Assembly: GCA_035518715.1 (NCBI GenBank)
Contig: DATIXJ010000030.1
Span: forward strand, 1 to 32,020
Source: DATIXJ01 sp035518715
GTDB taxonomy: Bacteria; Bacteroidota; Ignavibacteria; UBA10030; SZUA-254
Direction of reading: 5' to 3'
Length of the DNA stretch: 32,020 nucleotides
Below the pieces are notes generated by a model. It had not been told where the DNA came from. It made no database searches and saw nothing but the letters and a program-made list of their open reading frames with translations. Made by a program: the position numbers and the translations under genes. Of the stretch, positions 30,319-32,020 are shown piece by piece; position 1 is the stretch's first letter, and each line of letters opens with the position of its first letter.

Positions 30319-32020
30319 ATGGCTGAGAAGATCAAGTCACCATCAAAATCGTCGCCACGAAACGGTTCAAACCGACGGGCTCAAAGCGGGCGGAAACGCC
30401 AGATCGGTGCGATCCTCATAATTGTCACGGGGCTGATATCCTTCCTGAGTATCCTGAGTTATTCCTCTCAGGATGAGCTGGTACTCCGGCAGTTCTCCCT
30501 TCTTGATATTTTTCGACTCCCCTTCAATGCGGGTCTCAAAGCGCTCACCGGCGAACTGCAGAATCACCTCGGTCTCATCGGTGCCGGCATTTCCAATCTC
30601 CTCATCAACGGTACAATCGGGTATGCATCGCTCCTGATCCCTGCGCTTTTTGTGGTCTGGGGCTGGGTGCTTCTGCGGAAGAAACCCTATGCAAAGGAAA
30701 TGGTCCTCACGAATTACGCGCTCGTCTTTGGATTGCTCTTCTCGACGACGATGGGGCTGGCAAATCTTATCATTGGCGGCATTGCCAAGGAGTGGAGCGG
30801 TATTATCGGCGCATTTATCGCCGAACTGTCAACACATCTTCTTGGGAGAGTGGGGTCGTCGATTGTTGTGCTGACCGCACTCTTCATTACGGCAGTCCTC
30901 GCGATCGACCTCGATATTCACCGGACGATCGAGCGCGGGAAATCCGCATGGATCTTTCTTTACAGCCGGATGGTTGGATCCCGGAACGGAGAATACCTTC
31001 CCGGACAGGAGGAGCCCGCGGAGGTGCTGATCCGGAAAGCCGACGAGGAGACCGAACCGGCTGTTCAGCCGCAGCGAACATATTTTGACGACACTTCCGG
31101 CGAACCGGAGAGGGAAGTTCCGCAAGTCGAGGCGGAACTTGAAGTTCCCGAAGAGGAACCGATTATTGTTCAGATGCATCCTCCGGCTCCCGAACCTGTG
31201 CACGAAGAGCCTAGGGAAGTCTCGCCACCTGTCGTGGAGAACCAGAGCGAGGAAATCGACTACGTATTTCCCTCCGTTGATCTGCTCGATGTACCCCGGC
31301 AAGCAGATTCTCTTCCCGATGAGGAGCTGAAGGGAAACGCCGAGCTCGTCCGATCGAAACTTGCCAACTTTGGTGTCGAGATCGAAAGTGTCAGCGTGAC
31401 ACCCGGTCCTGTGGTGACACTCTATGAACTCGTTCCTGCCTCGGGAGTCAAGATCAGCCGGATTGTGAGCCTGGCTGACGATCTGGCGCTGGCACTCGCC
31501 GCAAAGGGCATCCGCATCATGGCGCCGATACCCGGCAAGAGCGCTGTCGGTGTCGAAATCCCGAACCGCAACCCGTCGATTGTCCATCTCCGGAGCGCAC
31601 TGAATTCTGCCAGATTCCGCGAGACCAAAGCGGGGCTCCCGATCGCCCTCGGCAAGACCATCGCCGGCGAAGTCTATACCGACGATCTGGCAAAAATGCC
31701 GCACCTTCTCATCGCGGGATCGACCGGATCGGGGAAAAGCGTTGGCATCAATACCATACTGGCAAGTCTCCTCTTCAAGCTCCATCCTTCGGAAGTGAAA
31801 TTTGTGATCATCGATCCGAAGAAGATCGAGCTGACGCTCTACGGCAAACTCAAGCATCATTTCCTCGCCGTCTCGCCTGATTTTGACCAGGAAATTATTA
31901 CGACACCCGACAATGCGAAAAATGTCTTGCGCAGCGTCGAGCTGGAAATGGAGAAGAGATATGACCGGCTCGCAACTGCGGGGGTGAGGAACATCCAGGA
32001 CTACAACGATCGGCTGAAAT
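30319..32020 (+). CDS. ftsK: DNA translocase FtsK/SpoIIIE (3' partial)
   Basis: Membrane-anchored DNA pump of the division septum that clears and resolves the chromosome termini. It begins at the ATG at 30319 with a basic tail (SPSKSSPRNGSNRRAQSGRKR), then four or so membrane helices between about residues 29 and 200. An acidic, proline-containing linker follows (about 230-340, EPEREVPQVEAELEVPEEEP). The motor domain begins near 345. Its Walker A is GSTGSGKSVG (about 471-480), and FVIIDPKKIELTLYG is the Walker B region. The sequence runs out at base 32020, so the rest of the motor and the gamma domain are missing. It is the last gene seen of the rng operon. Confidence 0.95.
   Translation, partial: MAEKIKSPSKSSPRNGSNRRAQSGRKRQIGAILIIVTGLISFLSILSYSSQDELVLRQFSLLDIFRLPFNAGLKALTGELQNHLGLIGAGISNLLINGTIGYASLLIPALFVVWGWVLLRKKPYAKEMVLTNYALVFGLLFSTTMGLANLIIGGIAKEWSGIIGAFIAELSTHLLGRVGSSIVVLTALFITAVLAIDLDIHRTIERGKSAWIFLYSRMVGSRNGEYLPGQEEPAEVLIRKADEETEPAVQPQRTYFDDTSGEPEREVPQVEAELEVPEEEPIIVQMHPPAPEPVHEEPREVSPPVVENQSEEIDYVFPSVDLLDVPRQADSLPDEELKGNAELVRSKLANFGVEIESVSVTPGPVVTLYELVPASGVKISRIVSLADDLALALAAKGIRIMAPIPGKSAVGVEIPNRNPSIVHLRSALNSARFRETKAGLPIALGKTIAGEVYTDDLAKMPHLLIAGSTGSGKSVGINTILASLLFKLHPSEVKFVIIDPKKIELTLYGKLKHHFLAVSPDFDQEIITTPDNAKNVLRSVELEMEKRYDRLATAGVRNIQDYNDRLK

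Noticed and set aside
1..32020. CRISPR arrays, insertion sequences, prophage genes, tRNAs
   Set aside because: I read all intergenic gaps and saw no repeat array, transposase, integrase, terminal inverted repeats or tRNA cloverleaf.

Overview
The window looks like a chromosomal segment of a Gram-negative bacterium of the Bacteroidota/Chlorobi side of the FCB group, most plausibly Ignavibacteria-like. The evidence is a type IX secretion (Por) C-terminal sorting domain of the NYPNPFNPET type, paired periplasmic M16 peptidases, a seven-bladed Ycf48-like propeller, a SpoIIE-type PP2C phosphatase, and a fairly GC-rich core. No insertion sequence, prophage, CRISPR array or tRNA is visible, and most of the window is ordinary core and envelope genes. 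The assignment is inferred from gene content only.

Layout. 1-3171: the end of a complex I operon (nuoG partial, nuoH, nuoI), closed by a strong terminator at 3196. 3346-4436 (-): a VOC/glyoxalase-fold exported protein and a DUF1801 protein. 4847-10640 (+): three tightly coupled genes for large exported proteins. They are a 1009-residue protein with a lysozyme-like C-terminal domain, an FG-GAP/InlB-repeat protein, and a small protein carrying the type IX sorting domain. 10783-13628 (+): a catalytic and a dead M16 peptidase. 13710-16557 (-): a GAF/PP2C phosphatase followed by a HerA-like ATPase. 16648-18278 (-): a Ycf48-like propeller and a DUF1684 lipoprotein. 18424-18546 (-): a possible 34-40 residue membrane microprotein. 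18629-19879 (-): peptidase T. 20098-23104 (+): an outer-membrane TPR/barrel protein, an NfrB-like glycosyltransferase and a receiver-only response regulator. 23160-23268 (+): the 4.5S-type SRP RNA. 23305-25665 (-): three pilin-like membrane-anchored proteins behind a perfect Crp-type palindrome. 26111-32020 (+): rng, a talC-type transaldolase, gcvT, comB-like and ftsK (partial).

Regulation. Eleven intergenic promoters can be read directly, and all share one geometry: TTGNNN, exactly 17 bases, then TANNNT (usually TANNTT). This signature explains the operon structure above, fixes several start codons and supports the small membrane ORF.

The strongest candidates for something undescribed are three. 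The first is the NfrA/NfrB-like exopolysaccharide module, where the synthase has no room for the c-di-GMP-binding domain and a receiver protein sits beside it. The second is the three-gene secreted cassette, where only the smallest protein has the sorting signal. The third is the pilin-like trio with its Crp-type site.
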